Shown here piece by piece: positions 63,238-64,000 of a stretch of 64,000 nt of DNA. The translations under genes and the position numbers were made by a program. Positions within the stretch are counted from its first letter, which is position 1. Each line of letters starts with the position of its first letter. The notes below the pieces were generated by a model. It made no database searches. It saw only the letters and a program-made list of their open reading frames with translations, and was not told where the DNA came from. Origin of the DNA: Paenibacillus macerans (GTDB lineage Bacteria > Bacillota > Bacilli > Paenibacillales > Paenibacillaceae). Location of the stretch: NCBI RefSeq assembly GCF_023715465.1, contig NZ_JAMBOE010000003.1:558001-622000 (forward strand). The letters are read 5' to 3'.

Positions 63238-63612
63238 ATGCGAATTCAATGGTCCTTGATCTTAGCGCTTATTTTCGCCTTGATCACCGCCGTGTTTGCC
63301 GTTATCAACGTTAACCCGGTGCAGGTCAATTTATTGTTCGGCGCCGTCAGCCTTCCGCTGATTTTGCTGATCCTCGGTTGCACGCTGCTTGGCGGCATCA
63401 TCGTCGGCTCGTTTGGCATCTACCGCGGATACCGGCTGCAGCGGGAAGTGAAAGGCCTGCAGGCCAAGCTTGTACATATCCAGGAAGCGACCGGCTACAC
63501 CTTCCCCGAACCGGAAAAGACCGAAAAAAAGCAGAAAGCGGCCGACAAAAGCGAAAAATCCGCCGGCAAGACGGAACCTTCCGCGGAAGATTTATCTTCG
63601 TCCGATCATTGA
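63238..63612 (+). CDS. LapA-domain (DUF1049) membrane protein
   Basis: 124 residues. Two membrane helices (ILALIFALITAVFAVINV and ILLILGCTLLGGIIVGSF), a short coiled coil (LQREVKGLQAKLVHIQEA) and a charged Lys/Glu-rich tail: the LapA/YciS arrangement. In Proteobacteria such proteins help lipopolysaccharide assembly; in Firmicutes the role is unknown. AAGGAGG precedes the ATG. Confidence 0.88.
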   Translation: MRIQWSLILALIFALITAVFAVINVNPVQVNLLFGAVSLPLILLILGCTLLGGIIVGSFGIYRGYRLQREVKGLQAKLVHIQEATGYTFPEPEKTEKKQKAADKSEKSAGKTEPSAEDLSSSDH

Positions 63613-63651
63613 TCCGGCGGCAGCGAGTTCCTAATTTTTGAGGAGGTTCCC

Positions 63652-64000
63652 ATGAAGATTCAACCCAATGAAACCTATATTTTAAACATTTTGAAAATGT
63701 TGCTCGATACGCCAAGCCCCAGTGGTTTTACGCGCGGCATTATGAGCCTGATCCAGCGTGAAGCGGAGGCTTTGGGCGTCCCCTTCACGCAAAACGAAAA
63801 AGGCGGCGCCATCCTGACGCTGCCCGGCCGCGATTCGTCCCGGCGGATCGCGCTGAGCGCTCACGTCGATACTTTGGGGGCGATGGTCCGTTCGATCACC
63901 GATAAAGGCACCCTGAAAATCACCTCGGTAGGCGGATTTATGATGCACAGCATCGAAAACGAATACTGCCAAATCCACACCCGCAGCGGCAAGGTTTACA
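63652..64000 (+). CDS. M42-family aminopeptidase, partial (runs off the right edge)
   Basis: 116 codons are visible. The start KIQPNETYILNILKMLLDTPSPSGF is the M42/M20-type N-terminus, and ALSAHVDTLGAMV contains the first zinc ligand His and the catalytic Asp two residues on. These are cytoplasmic zinc or cobalt aminopeptidases (YsdC/FrvX type). GAGGAGG precedes the ATG. It is 39 bases downstream of the LapA-like gene. Confidence 0.87.
   Translation, partial: MKIQPNETYILNILKMLLDTPSPSGFTRGIMSLIQREAEALGVPFTQNEKGGAILTLPGRDSSRRIALSAHVDTLGAMVRSITDKGTLKITSVGGFMMHSIENEYCQIHTRSGKVY

Overview
The window is a stretch of chromosome from a spore-forming Firmicute, most probably a Paenibacillus or close relative. 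The grounds are the moderately high GC content, strong AGGAGG ribosome binding sites, many TTG and GTG starts, the gene content (BceRSAB module, xpt, yhaN/yhaO, ykvI, relQ, ytpB, yugP, tpx, cshA, a YjcZ-type sporulation peptide), and several families of short intergenic repeats. No plasmid, prophage, transposase or CRISPR array is visible. Most genes are housekeeping or envelope functions.

Layout. 0-5.3 kb, minus strand: a truncated lipoprotein gene and a bacitracin-type peptide sensing and detoxification module (response regulator, kinase, ABC ATPase, permease). 5.5-8.1 kb: tRNA-Leu(CAG), small hypothetical genes, a carboxymuconolactone decarboxylase-like gene and xpt. 8.4-15.8 kb: YkvI-like transporter, the YhaN/YhaO DNA-processing pair and a glycosyltransferase. 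16-25.7 kb: two RsmF-type rRNA methyltransferases flanking an ArsR-type regulator with its MFS exporter, a double GNAT protein, a HAD phosphatase and an RsuA pseudouridine synthase. 26-36 kb: DUF309/RelQ, pyrD, an L,D-transpeptidase, a Bax inhibitor-like protein, ferredoxin, DNA polymerase IV, cimA, a TlpA-like thioredoxin. 36-46 kb: a JAMM peptidase, an exonuclease and GlnD-like nucleotidyltransferase pair, amt, MerR and LysR (GltC-like) regulators, YugP, rhomboid, tpx, a 6S RNA candidate, a YesL-like protein. 46-64 kb: YjcZ, cshA, a YitT protein, a DUF4015 protein, a MATE exporter, pfkA, ytpB, an MFS protein, a nitroreductase, a cyclase-like protein, a WYL regulator, a cold-shock protein, PepF, LapA and the start of an M42 peptidase.

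How parts fit together. The Bce kinase, regulator and transporter genes form one signalling and export unit. ArsR and MFS appear to share an AATTAGAT operator. amt carries a GlnR/TnrA-type box just downstream of its promoter and is followed by a GlnD-like protein gene. YhaO/YhaN and the RsmF2/RsuA genes are tightly coupled pairs. 

I did not find a clearly new multi-gene system. The most unusual material is non-coding: a MITE-like element in five copies, one of which supplies the last codons of the Bce kinase and one of which fills the xpt leader; at least five other intergenic repeat families; a roughly 480-base array of UUCG/UGCG hairpins at 22.9-23.3 kb; and a 109-base nested palindrome at 52.9 kb. 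Several otherwise conserved proteins also carry Ala/Gly/Pro-rich insertions.
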